This document shows positions 45,876-56,896 of a stretch of 64,000 nt of DNA, in pieces (position 1 is the stretch's first letter; each line of letters starts with the position of its first letter). The position numbers and the translations under genes were made by a program. The notes under the pieces are model-generated. The model worked only from the letters and a program-made list of their open reading frames with translations, did no database searches and was not told the DNA's origin. Origin of the DNA: Rhizobium etli 8C-3 (GTDB taxonomy: Bacteria > Pseudomonadota > Alphaproteobacteria > Rhizobiales > Rhizobiaceae). Location of the stretch: positions 3,376,501 through 3,440,500 of the forward strand of contig NZ_CP017241.1 of the NCBI RefSeq assembly GCF_001908375.1, written 5' to 3'.

Positions 45876-45897
45876 AGCGCGCGCAGACGCGCTTTTT
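45876..45897 (+). terminator. rpmJ: Terminator-like hairpin in the rpmJ leader
   Basis: AGCGCG, loop CGCAGA, CGCGCT and TTTTT. It lies between the promoter and the rpmJ gene, about 10-30 bases into the predicted transcript. It may stop purK read-through or act as an attenuator. Confidence 0.65.
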
Positions 45898-45957
45898 GAT
45901 TGTTTAAAAGATACGGGCGAATGTGAAATTCCCCCACAGAGATCGCGGATCAGAAAA

Positions 45958-46083
45958 ATGAAGATCAAGAATTCGCTCAAGTCGCTCAAGGCTCGCCACC
46001 GGGACAATCGTCTGGTTCGCCGCAAGGGCCGCATCTACATCATCAACAAGCTGAACCCGCGCTACAAGGCTCGTCAGGGCTGA
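45958..46083 (+). CDS. rpmJ: 50S ribosomal protein L36
   Basis: A 41-residue protein, [20 protein letters not shown] then [20 protein letters not shown]. It is the cysteine-free, zinc-independent form typical of alphaproteobacteria. Too short for routine calling. Confidence 0.97.
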   Translation: MKIKNSLKSLKARHRDNRLVRRKGRIYIINKLNPRYKARQG

Positions 46084-46092
46084 TCTTGGCGT

Positions 46093-46141
46093 GAACCGGA
46101 CTACGCCTGCGCGTTTTATGTGCTGCGGGCTTATCCGGTTG
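46093..46141. terminator. rpmJ: Long imperfect hairpin after rpmJ
   Basis: AACCGGA and TCCGGTT close a stem extended by GCCTGCGC/GTGCTGCGGGC. No clear U-tract; it may end the rpmJ transcript. Confidence 0.4.
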
Positions 46142-46206
46142 GGTCGCTTCGGTGATCACATCAAATTTTCTTTGATCTTCGGCGCTGGCGGGCTACATTG
46201 TCCGCC

Positions 46207-46812
46207 ATGCGCTTTTTTGCTTTGACCTGCGCGGCGCTGCCGCTTGCCTTCGGTTTGCTTGCTCCTGCTTTTCCTGCTGCTGCAGCGGAGAAGGACGTTA
46301 TTGTCGAGCAGCCGGATGCCAATGCCTCCCCGAAACAGCATCTCGACAATCTCTATGCCCAGCTCAAGCGCGAGCGCGATCCCGACAAGGCCAGCGGCAT
46401 TGCGGAAGAAATCCGCCTCGAGTGGAACAATTCCGGCAGCGCCACGGTGAACTTGCTGATGCAGTGGGCCGACAAGGCGATCGAGGAAAAGCGCAATCCT
46501 GCAGCCCTTGATTTCCTCGATCAGGCAATCGCGCTGAAGCCCGACTACGCAGAAAGCTGGAACCGCCGCGCAACGCTGAACTATGCCATGGGCAATTACC
46601 GCAAGTCGATGTCCGACATCGAGCACGTGCTCGATCTCGAGCCGCGCCACTTCGGTGCACTCTCGGGATTGGCGACGATTCTCAACATGTCGGGCAATGA
46701 TCAACTCACCTTGAAAGCCTGGGAGCGCTTCCTGGAGGTCTACCCCGCAAACCGAGCGGCGCAGCAGCAGGCGAATACTCTCTCCGAAAAACTCGCCGGC
46801 AGCCGGACTTGA
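46207..46812 (+). CDS. Periplasmic TPR-repeat protein
   Basis: A 201-residue protein with a signal peptide (MRFFALTCAALPLAFGLLAP, cleavage near AAA) and about three TPR units: SATVNLLMQWADKAIEEKRN, PAALDFLDQAIALKPDYAES and YRKSMSDIEHVLDLEPRHFG. Probably a periplasmic scaffold. It is followed by a hydrolase gene after 66 bases. Confidence 0.88.
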   Translation: MRFFALTCAALPLAFGLLAPAFPAAAAEKDVIVEQPDANASPKQHLDNLYAQLKRERDPDKASGIAEEIRLEWNNSGSATVNLLMQWADKAIEEKRNPAALDFLDQAIALKPDYAESWNRRATLNYAMGNYRKSMSDIEHVLDLEPRHFGALSGLATILNMSGNDQLTLKAWERFLEVYPANRAAQQQANTLSEKLAGSRT

Positions 46813-46878
46813 TCTTGACGGCGAACCGGCATGCGCAATCTTACGGACGGGTGCCTTAACTGTTGCCGGTTCAAAGCC

Positions 46879-47889
46879 ATGCTTGCCGAAATTTCAGCCA
46901 TTCTCGTGCCCATCGCTGCCGCAATCGGCTATTCGTCTTACAAAGCCCGGCAGTTTGAACAGGCATTTCCCAATATCGGCGAACTGAACGATATCGACGG
47001 CTACAGGATGAATGCCGTGCACATCCCCCGCCCCGACACGGCCGACCTGCCGCCCCTGGTCTTTATCCATGGCGCGAGCGGCAACCTGCTCGACCAGATC
47101 GGCGCGTTCCTGCTGCCGCTCGAAGGGCGCGCGGAAATGCTGTTCGTCGACCGTCCCGGACATGGCTATTCGGAGCGCGGAGGACCGGAGAACGCCTTTC
47201 CCTCCGGCCAGGCGGATGCGATTGCAAAACTCATGGAAAAGCGCGGGATAAAAAAGGCGATCATCGTCGGTCACTCCTTGGGCGGTGCGGTCGCCGCGGC
47301 CTTTGGCGTCAACCATCCGGAAAAGACCGCCGGTCTCCTCTTCCTTGCCCCGGCGACGCATCCGTGGCCTGGCGGCATCGACTGGTACTATCATATCGCG
47401 ACGGTGCCGCTGATCGGCTGGCTCTTTAGTCGAGTTGTGGTCGTCCCGTTGGGCCTGTGGCGGCTGGAGCAGGTCACGCTCAACGTCTTCCGGCCAAATC
47501 CGCGCCCGGCTGATTACATCTCAAAGACCGGACCGTCCCTGGTGTTGCGGCCGAAGACCTTTAGTGCCAACGCCACCGATTTCATCAGGCTGCTTGAATA
47601 TCTGAAGGTGCAGTCCCCCTTTTATACCCGCATCACGGCGCCGACCGTCATCATCACCGGCGACAGCGACGGCATCGTCTGGGAGCACCTGCATTCTCAA
47701 GCCCTTGCCCGCGACATTGCCGGCTCCAAACTGCTGAAGATCAAAGGCGTTGGCCATAAGCCTGACTATCTCGCCACCGATGTCGCCATCGCCGCCCTGG
47801 AAAACATCGCCGGAATGCCGCGCGATCTGCAAGGCGCCGTGCGCGTTGCCGAAGAAAGGTTGTCAGGCGCCAGCTCGATTGCCGCTTGA
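46879..47889 (+). CDS. Alpha/beta hydrolase with N-terminal membrane anchor
   Basis: A 336-residue hydrolase. The start is set at MLAEISAILVPIAAAIGYSS, which supplies an N-terminal anchor helix; an upstream ATG at 46831 is in frame but gives an unlikely Cys-rich head. The oxyanion region is FIHGASGN, the nucleophile elbow is GHSLGGA, the acid lies in TGDSDGIVW and the base in GVGHKPDY. The substrate is unknown. Confidence 0.88.
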   Translation: MLAEISAILVPIAAAIGYSSYKARQFEQAFPNIGELNDIDGYRMNAVHIPRPDTADLPPLVFIHGASGNLLDQIGAFLLPLEGRAEMLFVDRPGHGYSERGGPENAFPSGQADAIAKLMEKRGIKKAIIVGHSLGGAVAAAFGVNHPEKTAGLLFLAPATHPWPGGIDWYYHIATVPLIGWLFSRVVVVPLGLWRLEQVTLNVFRPNPRPADYISKTGPSLVLRPKTFSANATDFIRLLEYLKVQSPFYTRITAPTVIITGDSDGIVWEHLHSQALARDIAGSKLLKIKGVGHKPDYLATDVAIAALENIAGMPRDLQGAVRVAEERLSGASSIAA

Positions 47890-47957
47890 ACAGACTTGCG
47901 CACCGCCAAAACGCAACCATATCCCTGCGAATAATTCGATCGTTTGGAGAAGAAGTG

Positions 47958-49703
<1,746 letters not shown>

Positions 49704-49707
49704 GCGC

Positions 49708-50415
49708 CTACCGGATCCGGGCGCGTACATAATCTGCCTTGATGTTCACCAGCGGGCGCGCGCCCGCGACGCTTGGAACGAGGCTGTCGACGTAGGACGC
49801 CTTGGCAGTCACGGTGTAATCGACCGGCACATCCTTGCCGAATCCGAGATCGGCATCGAGCGACTGTGCGCAGATCTCGATCCTTTCATCGTGCTTGACA
49901 ATATCGTAGGTGAGGCTGGCGCGGACGGCGGCGCCGGAGATATCGACGCTGGAAGCGTGGCCTTCGAGCGTAATGTCGGCCGCCTTTCCCGATGCGCCAA
50001 GACTTGCGAAGGCGCCATTCAATTCCGCAACGAAAACCTGCTGCTCGATACGCACGGCGCTGCCGGGCGGGACATTTGCCGAGACTTCCGTCGAGCAATC
50101 GGCAATGTCGCTCCAGGCCGACATGGCGACGTCGATCGTCAATGTGGCTCCGTCGACTTGTGCCCGGCTCTCGTCCTTGCAGATATTGAAGAACCAGCTC
50201 GAATACCAGGATGAAAACCAGCCACTGCGGCGCCCGCTGGTTGCTGCGCGATAGGGCTCATCCGATTTCGTGGTGATCTTGATCGAGCTTGCATCGCCAA
50301 TGATGACGATCGTGCGGATGCTGGAAACATCAAAGGTCTCGCCGAGCGGTCCTGCACCGGCGAAACCGGAAATCAGCGTCGTGAGAATGAGGGGAATGAA
50401 AAGGACTATCGACAT
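49708..50415 (-). CDS. Secreted DUF4097-like beta-rich protein of unknown function
   Basis: A 235-residue protein with a signal peptide (MSIVLFIPLILTTLISGFAG); AGGAG precedes the ATG. The mature part is rich in short beta strands such as TIVIIGDASSIKITTKSDE and ADITLEGHASSVDISGAAVR, resembling the repeats of DUF4097/DUF2807-type adhesin-like proteins. It converges with ggt four bases apart. Not recognised further. Confidence 0.7.
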   Translation of the reverse strand: MSIVLFIPLILTTLISGFAGAGPLGETFDVSSIRTIVIIGDASSIKITTKSDEPYRAATSGRRSGWFSSWYSSWFFNICKDESRAQVDGATLTIDVAMSAWSDIADCSTEVSANVPPGSAVRIEQQVFVAELNGAFASLGASGKAADITLEGHASSVDISGAAVRASLTYDIVKHDERIEICAQSLDADLGFGKDVPVDYTVTAKASYVDSLVPSVAGARPLVNIKADYVRARIR

Positions 50416-50572
50416 CGGCTTTCTCCTGGATGGCACCGTCGAAATGACCGGCCATGTCAGGCTGCCTTCCGGTCCTTTTTATCGAGACCTCAATCATGAT
50501 TCGGGTCGCCCGCAATTGCGATCGAGGCCATTGTCGTGCTGATATCGAACCATCGAATCCGGACGCCGCCTC

Positions 50573-51643
50573 ATGATCTTTGTTCCGCTTCCCTTCGTCG
50601 TTGCATTGCTGCTCTTCATCGTCCAGTTCCGCCTGCTGCGGCAGGAAGACTGGCGTGCGCCGGAAAAGCGGCCGTTCCTGCTTCTCATCGGCATCTACGC
50701 GCTGCAGTCCGTTCTGATCGGAATCCGCTGGGGCTACGACGTTCTCGCGATCATGCCGGCACAAGCCATTCTGGCAGCGATGATTGCCGCGCTCGCCTGG
50801 GTCAGTTTCCGGAGCCTGACGCTGGAAGGGCCGGCCTCGTTCGCTCAACTGTGGCCTCATATCCTTCCGGCGGTTCTCATAGCCGCCCTTTTGATATTCT
50901 GGCGCGAGCTGACGGGCGTTGCCTTGACCCTCATCTTCCTTGGCTATGGAGCGGCGCTGCTCTTACTCGCGCGCCATGGCCCGGACGGGCTTATCGCGTC
51001 GCGGCTCGACGGTGCGCTCCTTTCTTATCGTTCACTCCTGATCACGGCCGCGGCGCTCATTGCCGCCGCGCTCGCCGATATCTACATCAGCCTGGATTTC
51101 GACCGCACGGGCGGCACGCATGGCGGTGCCATCGTGGCACTCGGCAACGTCATCACGCTGCTGGTTCTCGGCGGCGCCGCGTCCATCGCCAGCGGCGGCC
51201 AACCGGCGCAAGAGCCGAGCCTGGAAACAGCCCCCACCCCGCCGTCAATGCCGACGGAAGAGGACGGCGAAGTTGCCGCCTCGCTCGATGCACTGATGCA
51301 GTCACGCGAAATCTATCGCGATCCCGAGCTAAACCTCAACCGCATTGCGCGAAAGTTGAGCCTGCCTGCCCGCCGCGTATCGATTGCCGTCAACCGCATC
51401 CACGGCATCAGCGTCTCGCAATATGTCAATGAGTTCCGCATCCGTTCGGCCTGCGATCAACTGATCAAGTCGGACGAACAGGTGACGCGCGTGATGTTCG
51501 ATTCCGGCTTCATCAGCAAATCGAACTTCAATCGCGAGTTCCTGCGCGTGACCGGCACGAGCCCGACCGACTTCCGGCGCCGGCGCATCAGCGGCGTGGC
51601 TGACACCGCTGATGCAAAAGCGCCGGCTTTTGTGTCACGGTGA
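50573..51643 (+). CDS. Membrane-anchored AraC-family regulator
   Basis: A 356-residue protein whose first about 205 residues form six or seven hydrophobic helices (FVPLPFVVALLLFIVQF through VITLLVLGGAASIA). A flexible linker (about 208-235) leads to an AraC-type double HTH (about 255-340), with NLNRIARKLSLPARRVSIAV and VTRVMFDSGFISKSNFNREF. Such a protein would sense a membrane or external signal and act on DNA near the membrane. Targets are unknown; the divergent beta-rich protein gene is a candidate. Confidence 0.9.
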   Translation: MIFVPLPFVVALLLFIVQFRLLRQEDWRAPEKRPFLLLIGIYALQSVLIGIRWGYDVLAIMPAQAILAAMIAALAWVSFRSLTLEGPASFAQLWPHILPAVLIAALLIFWRELTGVALTLIFLGYGAALLLLARHGPDGLIASRLDGALLSYRSLLITAAALIAAALADIYISLDFDRTGGTHGGAIVALGNVITLLVLGGAASIASGGQPAQEPSLETAPTPPSMPTEEDGEVAASLDALMQSREIYRDPELNLNRIARKLSLPARRVSIAVNRIHGISVSQYVNEFRIRSACDQLIKSDEQVTRVMFDSGFISKSNFNREFLRVTGTSPTDFRRRRISGVADTADAKAPAFVSR

Positions 51644-51713
51644 CAAAGTCTGCGTTCACAAGTGAAGGCGGGCATCATATTCATGGATGAACCATCAGCC
51701 GAAAGAGCTCATA

Positions 51714-52688
51714 ATGGCCAGCATTGAAATGATCGTCGCCGCTCGCGCCCGTCTCCGGGGCCATGCACGGCGAACGCCACTACTTTCTTCCCCGTTCCTC
51801 GACGAGATCGCCCGAAGGCATGTCTTCGTGAAGGCGGAATGCCTGCAGCATTCCGGCTCGTTCAAGTTCCGCGGCGGCTGGTCGGCCGTTTCCGGCCTTG
51901 ATCCTGCAGTGCGTGCGAAGGGCGTCATCGCCTTTTCGTCCGGCAACCACGCGCAGGGCGTCGCCCTTGCCGCAAGGCTTCACGGCATTCCTTCCGTTAT
52001 CATCATGCCGTCCGACGCGCCGTCGCTGAAGATCGACAACACTCGTGCCTTCGGTGCCGAAGTGGTGCTTTACGACCGCGCAAATGGCGACCGTGATGCG
52101 ATCGGCGCCCGGTTTTCGGCAGAGCGCGGCCTCACACTGATCAGGCCTTTCGACGAGCCGTTGGTGATTGCCGGCCAGGGCACGACCGGGCTTGAAATTG
52201 CCGAACAGGCAGAAGAGGAAGGTGTGAAGTCCGCAGAAGTCCTTGTACCGTGCGGCGGCGGCGGGCTGACGTCCGGCATCGCGCTGGCGCTCGAAGCAAG
52301 CGCGCCGGGCCTCACCGTGAGGCCCTGCGAGCCGAAGGACTTCGACGACACCACACGTTCACTGGCATCCGGCAGGATCGAGCGCAACGCGGCGATGACG
52401 GGCACGGTCTGCGACGCGATCATGACGCCGGAACCGGGCAAGATCACGTTCCCGATCCTGCAGCGGCTCGCAGGCGCGGGCATTGTCGTCACCGACGAAG
52501 AGGCGCTGCGCGCCATGGCACTCGCATTCAAACGGCTGAAGATTGTCGTCGAGCCCGGCGGGGCGGTCGCGCTTGCCGCTGCGCTTTTCCATGGCGACGC
52601 CCTGGAAAGCGACAACGTCATCGCCGTGACATCGGGCGGCAATGTCGACGCGGATATCTTTGCCACCGCTCTCGAGCGATACGGCTGA
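51714..52688 (+). CDS. PLP-dependent serine/threonine dehydratase-like enzyme
   Basis: A 324-residue fold-type II enzyme. The PLP lysine is K51 in SGSFKFRGG, the asparagine loop is SSGNHAQGVALAA, and the phosphate-binding loop is PCGGGGLTSGIAL. This length lacks a regulatory ACT domain, as in catabolic threonine dehydratases and serine racemases. The start at 51714 follows AAGAG; the ATG at 51687 is an alternative. Confidence 0.88.
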   Translation: MASIEMIVAARARLRGHARRTPLLSSPFLDEIARRHVFVKAECLQHSGSFKFRGGWSAVSGLDPAVRAKGVIAFSSGNHAQGVALAARLHGIPSVIIMPSDAPSLKIDNTRAFGAEVVLYDRANGDRDAIGARFSAERGLTLIRPFDEPLVIAGQGTTGLEIAEQAEEEGVKSAEVLVPCGGGGLTSGIALALEASAPGLTVRPCEPKDFDDTTRSLASGRIERNAAMTGTVCDAIMTPEPGKITFPILQRLAGAGIVVTDEEALRAMALAFKRLKIVVEPGGAVALAAALFHGDALESDNVIAVTSGGNVDADIFATALERYG

Positions 52689-52715
52689 CCCGGTCAGCGC
52701 CTACGCATTCTTCGA

Positions 52716-53618
52716 TCACCGTTGCGGCACAAAATCTAAGACCGCCTCTCCTACCGCCCGCAGCAAGATGGAAGCGAGCCGTGCCGTCGCCGGATCTGGG
52801 TCGGCTTCCGCGCGGTGAAGCACGAGACCCAACGAGGCAAGCTGCGGCAATCCCAGTTGCTCGGGCTTCAGCGGCCTGACCTTTGCCGGCAAGCCTATCG
52901 GCGTGCGTATCGTTACGCCCAACCCGGCCGCCGTCGCAGCCCACAGCCCGCTAAGGCTTGGGCTGACGAAGGCAAGCCGCCAGGCAATGTTGGCCCTGTC
53001 CAGCGCATTCGTCGCCGCGGTTCGCAGGAGACAGGGCGCCTCCAGCAAGGCCAGTGGCAGCGGCTCGCCGCGTGCGGAATTCCAGCCGGGCTCACCTTCG
53101 GCAGGACCGATCCAGCGCATCGGCACCTCGCAGATCTTTTCGCAATGCGCGCTCAAGGTTGCATCACTCCAAGCGAGCGCCAGATCGAGTTTGCCGGTTG
53201 TGACGCGCTCGAGCAGTTCCGCGTTACGGACGACTCGCGCCTCGATGCGCACCTTCGGATGGGCGCGGGCAAAACGGCCGAGAACATCGGGAAGCAGATT
53301 TTCGCCGAAGTCCTCTTGTAGGCCAAGGCGGACCCAGCCTTCCAGCTCGACGCTTTGGACGGCCGCTGCCGCTTCGTCGTTAAGTTCAAGCAGCCGTCGG
53401 GCGTAAGCGAGCATCGTCTCGCCCGCCTCCGTCAAAGCCAGGCCACGGCCTGCCTTACGGAAAATCGGCGTACCGGCCTGCTCCTCCAGTTTCTTGAGCT
53501 GTGCGCTGACGGCCGAGGTGGAGCGCCCCAGCCGATCGGCCGCCTTTGCAAAGTTGCCGAGTTCCATTCCAGTCGCGAAGGCTCGCAATACAGCGAGGTC
53601 GAAGACCATCCTGCGCAT
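52716..53618 (-). CDS. LysR-family regulator
   Basis: A 300-residue regulator with N-terminal HTH (VLRAFATGMELGNFAKAADR, then STSAVSAQLKKLEEQAG) and an effector domain. GGGA lies before the ATG at 53618. It is divergent from the tautomerase-DUF4865 operon, its probable target. Confidence 0.92.
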   Translation of the reverse strand: MRRMVFDLAVLRAFATGMELGNFAKAADRLGRSTSAVSAQLKKLEEQAGTPIFRKAGRGLALTEAGETMLAYARRLLELNDEAAAAVQSVELEGWVRLGLQEDFGENLLPDVLGRFARAHPKVRIEARVVRNAELLERVTTGKLDLALAWSDATLSAHCEKICEVPMRWIGPAEGEPGWNSARGEPLPLALLEAPCLLRTAATNALDRANIAWRLAFVSPSLSGLWAATAAGLGVTIRTPIGLPAKVRPLKPEQLGLPQLASLGLVLHRAEADPDPATARLASILLRAVGEAVLDFVPQR

Positions 53619-53730
53619 CGTTTAATCCCGTTTTTCAGAACGTTCAGTTCATATAATTCTGATTTTCTGCATCATCGTGGCGTGCGAGGATCATGAAGTC
53701 AAGGATTGGCAACGAAAAGGGAGTCTCCAC

Positions 53731-54159
53731 ATGCCTTTGGTTCGAATCTCTTTGCTGAAAGGCAAGTCGCCGGATTATCTCCGTGCGCTCTCAGACAACA
53801 TTCATCGTGCCATGGTCGAAACGTTCGACGTGCCCGTGAACGACCGCTTCCAGGTCATTCATCAGCATGAGCCTGGCGAGTTGATCTTCGACCGCCACTA
53901 TCTCGGGGGGCCGAGATCCGACGATTTCGTGCTCTTTTCCATCACCGCGGGCAAGCCCCGCACGATCGGGATGCGCAAGGCCTTTTACCGGCGTGCGGCC
54001 GATCTGCTTGGACAGTCGCCGGGCCTGAGACCTGAAGATGTGATGATCGTGGTCAACACGACCTCTCCGGAGGAATGGTCCTTCGCCAATGGCGAAGCTT
54101 CGATGATGGAACCAGATTGGCAGATGCGAGCGCTCGCAACCATGGAGGCACCCCGATGA
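53731..54159 (+). CDS. Tautomerase-family protein
   Basis: A 142-residue protein whose start MPLVRISLLKGKSPDYLRAL places Pro as the catalytic residue after Met removal, as in 4-oxalocrotonate tautomerases. GGGAG precedes the ATG. A C-terminal VMIVVNTTSPEEWSFANGEA matches the larger tautomerase_2 group. It overlaps the next gene by four bases. Confidence 0.9.
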   Translation: MPLVRISLLKGKSPDYLRALSDNIHRAMVETFDVPVNDRFQVIHQHEPGELIFDRHYLGGPRSDDFVLFSITAGKPRTIGMRKAFYRRAADLLGQSPGLRPEDVMIVVNTTSPEEWSFANGEASMMEPDWQMRALATMEAPR

Positions 54160-54704
54160 TCGCCATGCAGTACAGCTTCACCCTGCCGGCGGATTATGAC
54201 ATGACGATCGTCGATCGCCGGATCGGCGACAAAGGGTCAATGATGGACGGCTTTCCGAATCTTCGGTTCAAGGCCTACCTCAGCGCCAGCAAGGGCGAAT
54301 TCGGCAGCCGGGAGAACCTTTATGCTCCGTTCTATCTTTGGAAGCGGCCCGACGGCGCCAGCGATTTCCTTACCGGTCCCGGTTTCCAAGGCTTGACGCA
54401 GTCTTTCGGCTGGCCGCAGGTCATCCATTGGTTGGTATGGAATGCCGAGATCGCGGACTTGCGCGCCGCAAAGTTTGCAAGCCGCGACATCCTGCCGATC
54501 CCTGCCTACGCGCCGCTTGCCGAAATCCGCAAGCAGGAGGTCACGCGGTCAAATGCTGAAGCGGCCGAACGCGGCGTGCTGGCCACGATATCGGCTTTCG
54601 AGCCGTCGGGCTGGAGCCTTGTGCGCTTCACGCTCTATCGGGACATGCCGTTGATCTTCAACAAAGACCAGATCTATCGCGTCGGTCATGTCTCCCTGCC
54701 TTAG
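54156..54704 (+). CDS. DUF4865 family protein
   Basis: A 182-residue protein (AMQYSFTLPADYDMTIVDRR, FKAYLSASKGEFGSRENLYA) matching DUF4865. Its ATG overlaps the tautomerase stop as ATGA, so the two are coupled. The function is unknown; the fixed partnership with tautomerase and LysR suggests a small catabolic or detoxifying unit. Confidence 0.85.
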   Translation: MIAMQYSFTLPADYDMTIVDRRIGDKGSMMDGFPNLRFKAYLSASKGEFGSRENLYAPFYLWKRPDGASDFLTGPGFQGLTQSFGWPQVIHWLVWNAEIADLRAAKFASRDILPIPAYAPLAEIRKQEVTRSNAEAAERGVLATISAFEPSGWSLVRFTLYRDMPLIFNKDQIYRVGHVSLP

Positions 54705-54705
54705 G

Positions 54706-55341
54706 TCAGGTGGTCGCACGCCGATAAAATGCCAATGACCCGGCAAGCGCGAGGAGTGCGCCGCCGCTGATACGGTCAAGCCACATGGCGCCGGAATTCT
54801 TGAGCAGGCGCACTGCCTGCGAGCCGAAGACGGCGTATCCGAACATGATGACGAAATCGATCGAGGCGAAGATGAGGGCAAGCACCGCATACTGAGTTGG
54901 CTGCGGCAGCGCAGGATCGATGAACTGCGGCAGAAAAGCCGAGAAGAACAGGTAGCCCTTGGGATTTGTGACGGCCACCATGAAGCTTTTAAGCCCGATC
55001 GCGAAGGTTGAACCGGCGCCACCTGCGCTTTCCACCTTCGCTGCCGTTTCGATCGTCCCCTTGGAGCGCAGCATCATGATGCCGAGAAAGGCAAGATAGG
55101 CGGCACCCAGATACTTCAGTACGGAGAACCAGAATTCGGAGGCCGCAAGCAGCGCGCCGAGGCCGATCGCCACAGCACCGATCAGAACGAAATCCGAAAG
55201 CACCGCACCCAGCATGCCGGCAATCGCCCGACGAGTGCCGTAACGCGAACCGTTGGTCAGCGCCAGGAGCACTGTCGGCCCCGGCGTCGCGATACCGACA
55301 AAGGAAACCGCAGCAAAAGCAAGAAGCGTGACGATATCCAT
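54706..55341 (-). CDS. LysE/RhtB-family amino-acid exporter
   Basis: A 211-residue protein with six helices. The start MDIVTLLAFAAVSFVGIATP, the conserved GPTVLLALTNGSRYG and the helix-III segment KYLGAAYLAFLGIMMLRS are standard. GGAGGG precedes the ATG at 55341, so the open upstream extension is not used. It converges with DUF4865, with almost no gap. Confidence 0.92.
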   Translation of the reverse strand: MDIVTLLAFAAVSFVGIATPGPTVLLALTNGSRYGTRRAIAGMLGAVLSDFVLIGAVAIGLGALLAASEFWFSVLKYLGAAYLAFLGIMMLRSKGTIETAAKVESAGGAGSTFAIGLKSFMVAVTNPKGYLFFSAFLPQFIDPALPQPTQYAVLALIFASIDFVIMFGYAVFGSQAVRLLKNSGAMWLDRISGGALLALAGSLAFYRRATT

Positions 55342-55456
55342 AGGTCCCTCCAGAGCTCGGATACCGGAAGACTTGCATCTGGCGGAACCGCGATCAAGCC
55401 GAAAACGAAAACCGTTTGCTTGCGAGGCAGCGAGCTCGTTCGAGAAGGCGAACGGA

Positions 55457-56896
55457 TCACATGCCGCTTTGGCCGTCCGAGCCGATATAGGCGATGCGGA
55501 GCATGTTGGTGGCGCCCGGCGTTCCGAGCGGCACGCCGGCCGAGATGATGATGCGGTCTCCCGGCTTGCCGAAACCCTCTCCGGCCACGATGCGGCAGGC
55601 CCGGTTGACCATATCGTCGAGATCGGTCGCGTCATGCGTGACAACGCAGTGCAGGCCCCAGACGATCGCCAGCCGGCGCGCCGTCTTGATGATCGGCGAA
55701 AGTGCCAGAACCGGCACCTGCGGGCGCTCGCGCGAAGCGCGCAGGCCTGTGGTGCCCGACGAGGTGTAACAGACGATCGCGGAAAGCTTCAGCGTCTCGG
55801 CAATCTGACGGGCGGCGAGCGAAATCGCATCGGCACCGGTCGCTTCCGGCTGGGCGCGCTGGGCATAGATGATGCCCGGATAATGCGGTTCGCGCTCGAT
55901 GGCGCTGGCGATCGACGCCATTGTCGCAACGGCTTCGACCGGATAGTCGCCGGAGGCGGATTCAGCCGAAAGCATGACGGCATCGGCGCCCTCGAAAACG
56001 GCAGTCGCGACGTCCGACACTTCGGCGCGTGTCGGCACGGGCGCGGAGATCATCGATTCCAGCATCTGGGTTGCGACGACGACCGGCTTGCCGGAGCGGC
56101 GGCAGGCGCGGATCAGCTGCTTTTGGATGCCTGGAACGGATTCGAGCGGCATCTCGACGCCGAGATCGCCACGGGCGACCATCAAGGCATCCGAGAGTTC
56201 GATGATTTCTTCGATGCGCTCGATTGCCTGGGGCTTCTCGATCTTCGACATCAGGCCGACCCGGCCCCTGGCGATCTTGCGGACCTCTGCGAGATCTTCC
56301 GGGCGCTGGACGAAAGAGAGCGCGACCCAGTCGACGTCATCGGTGGCCACAATGGCATTAAGATCGGTACGGTCCTTGTCCGTCAGAACGCCGACGCCGA
56401 GCAGTGTGTCGGGAAGGCTGATCCCCTTGCGATCCGATATCTTCGTGCCGGATATGACCGTCGTAACGATGCTATTGCCGTCGCACTTTTCGGCGCGCAA
56501 CGCGAGCTTGCCATCATCGATCAGCAGACGGTGGCCGGGCTTGACGGCTTCGAGAATTTCCGGATGCGGCAGGAAAACACGGCTTGCATCGCCGGGTGCT
56601 TCATTGTTGTCGAGCGTAAAGGTCTGGCCCGGCTTCAGTTCGACCTTGGTTTCCGCAAACTTGCCGACACGAAGCTTCGGCCCCTGCAAGTCGGCAAGGA
56701 TGCCGATCGGACGTCCGGAGCGGGCTTCGACGGCGCGAATACGCTCGATCAGAGTGCGCATCAGCTCATGGCTTGCATGGCTCATGTTGATACGGAAAAC
56801 GTCGGCACCGGCCTGGTGCAGCTTTTCGATCATCGCTTCTTCGCTCGAGGCGGGGCCGAGCGTCGCGAGGATTTTCACTTTGCGATTACGCTTCAT
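55457..56896 (-). CDS. pyk: Pyruvate kinase
   Basis: A 479-residue final glycolytic enzyme making pyruvate and ATP. The signature segments are FRINMSHASHE, the metal and substrate loop LMSKIEKPQAIERIEEIIE, ARGDLGVEMPLE and AVMLSAESASGDYP. Its ATG shares a base with the DUF1036 stop (TGATG), so it is translationally coupled to that gene. Confidence 0.96.
   Translation of the reverse strand: MKRNRKVKILATLGPASSEEAMIEKLHQAGADVFRINMSHASHELMRTLIERIRAVEARSGRPIGILADLQGPKLRVGKFAETKVELKPGQTFTLDNNEAPGDASRVFLPHPEILEAVKPGHRLLIDDGKLALRAEKCDGNSIVTTVISGTKISDRKGISLPDTLLGVGVLTDKDRTDLNAIVATDDVDWVALSFVQRPEDLAEVRKIARGRVGLMSKIEKPQAIERIEEIIELSDALMVARGDLGVEMPLESVPGIQKQLIRACRRSGKPVVVATQMLESMISAPVPTRAEVSDVATAVFEGADAVMLSAESASGDYPVEAVATMASIASAIEREPHYPGIIYAQRAQPEATGADAISLAARQIAETLKLSAIVCYTSSGTTGLRASRERPQVPVLALSPIIKTARRLAIVWGLHCVVTHDATDLDDMVNRACRIVAGEGFGKPGDRIIISAGVPLGTPGATNMLRIAYIGSDGQSGM

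Noticed and set aside
53731..53780. TTCGAATC-like tRNA T-arm sequence
   Set aside because: It lies within the tautomerase coding sequence and has no surrounding cloverleaf.
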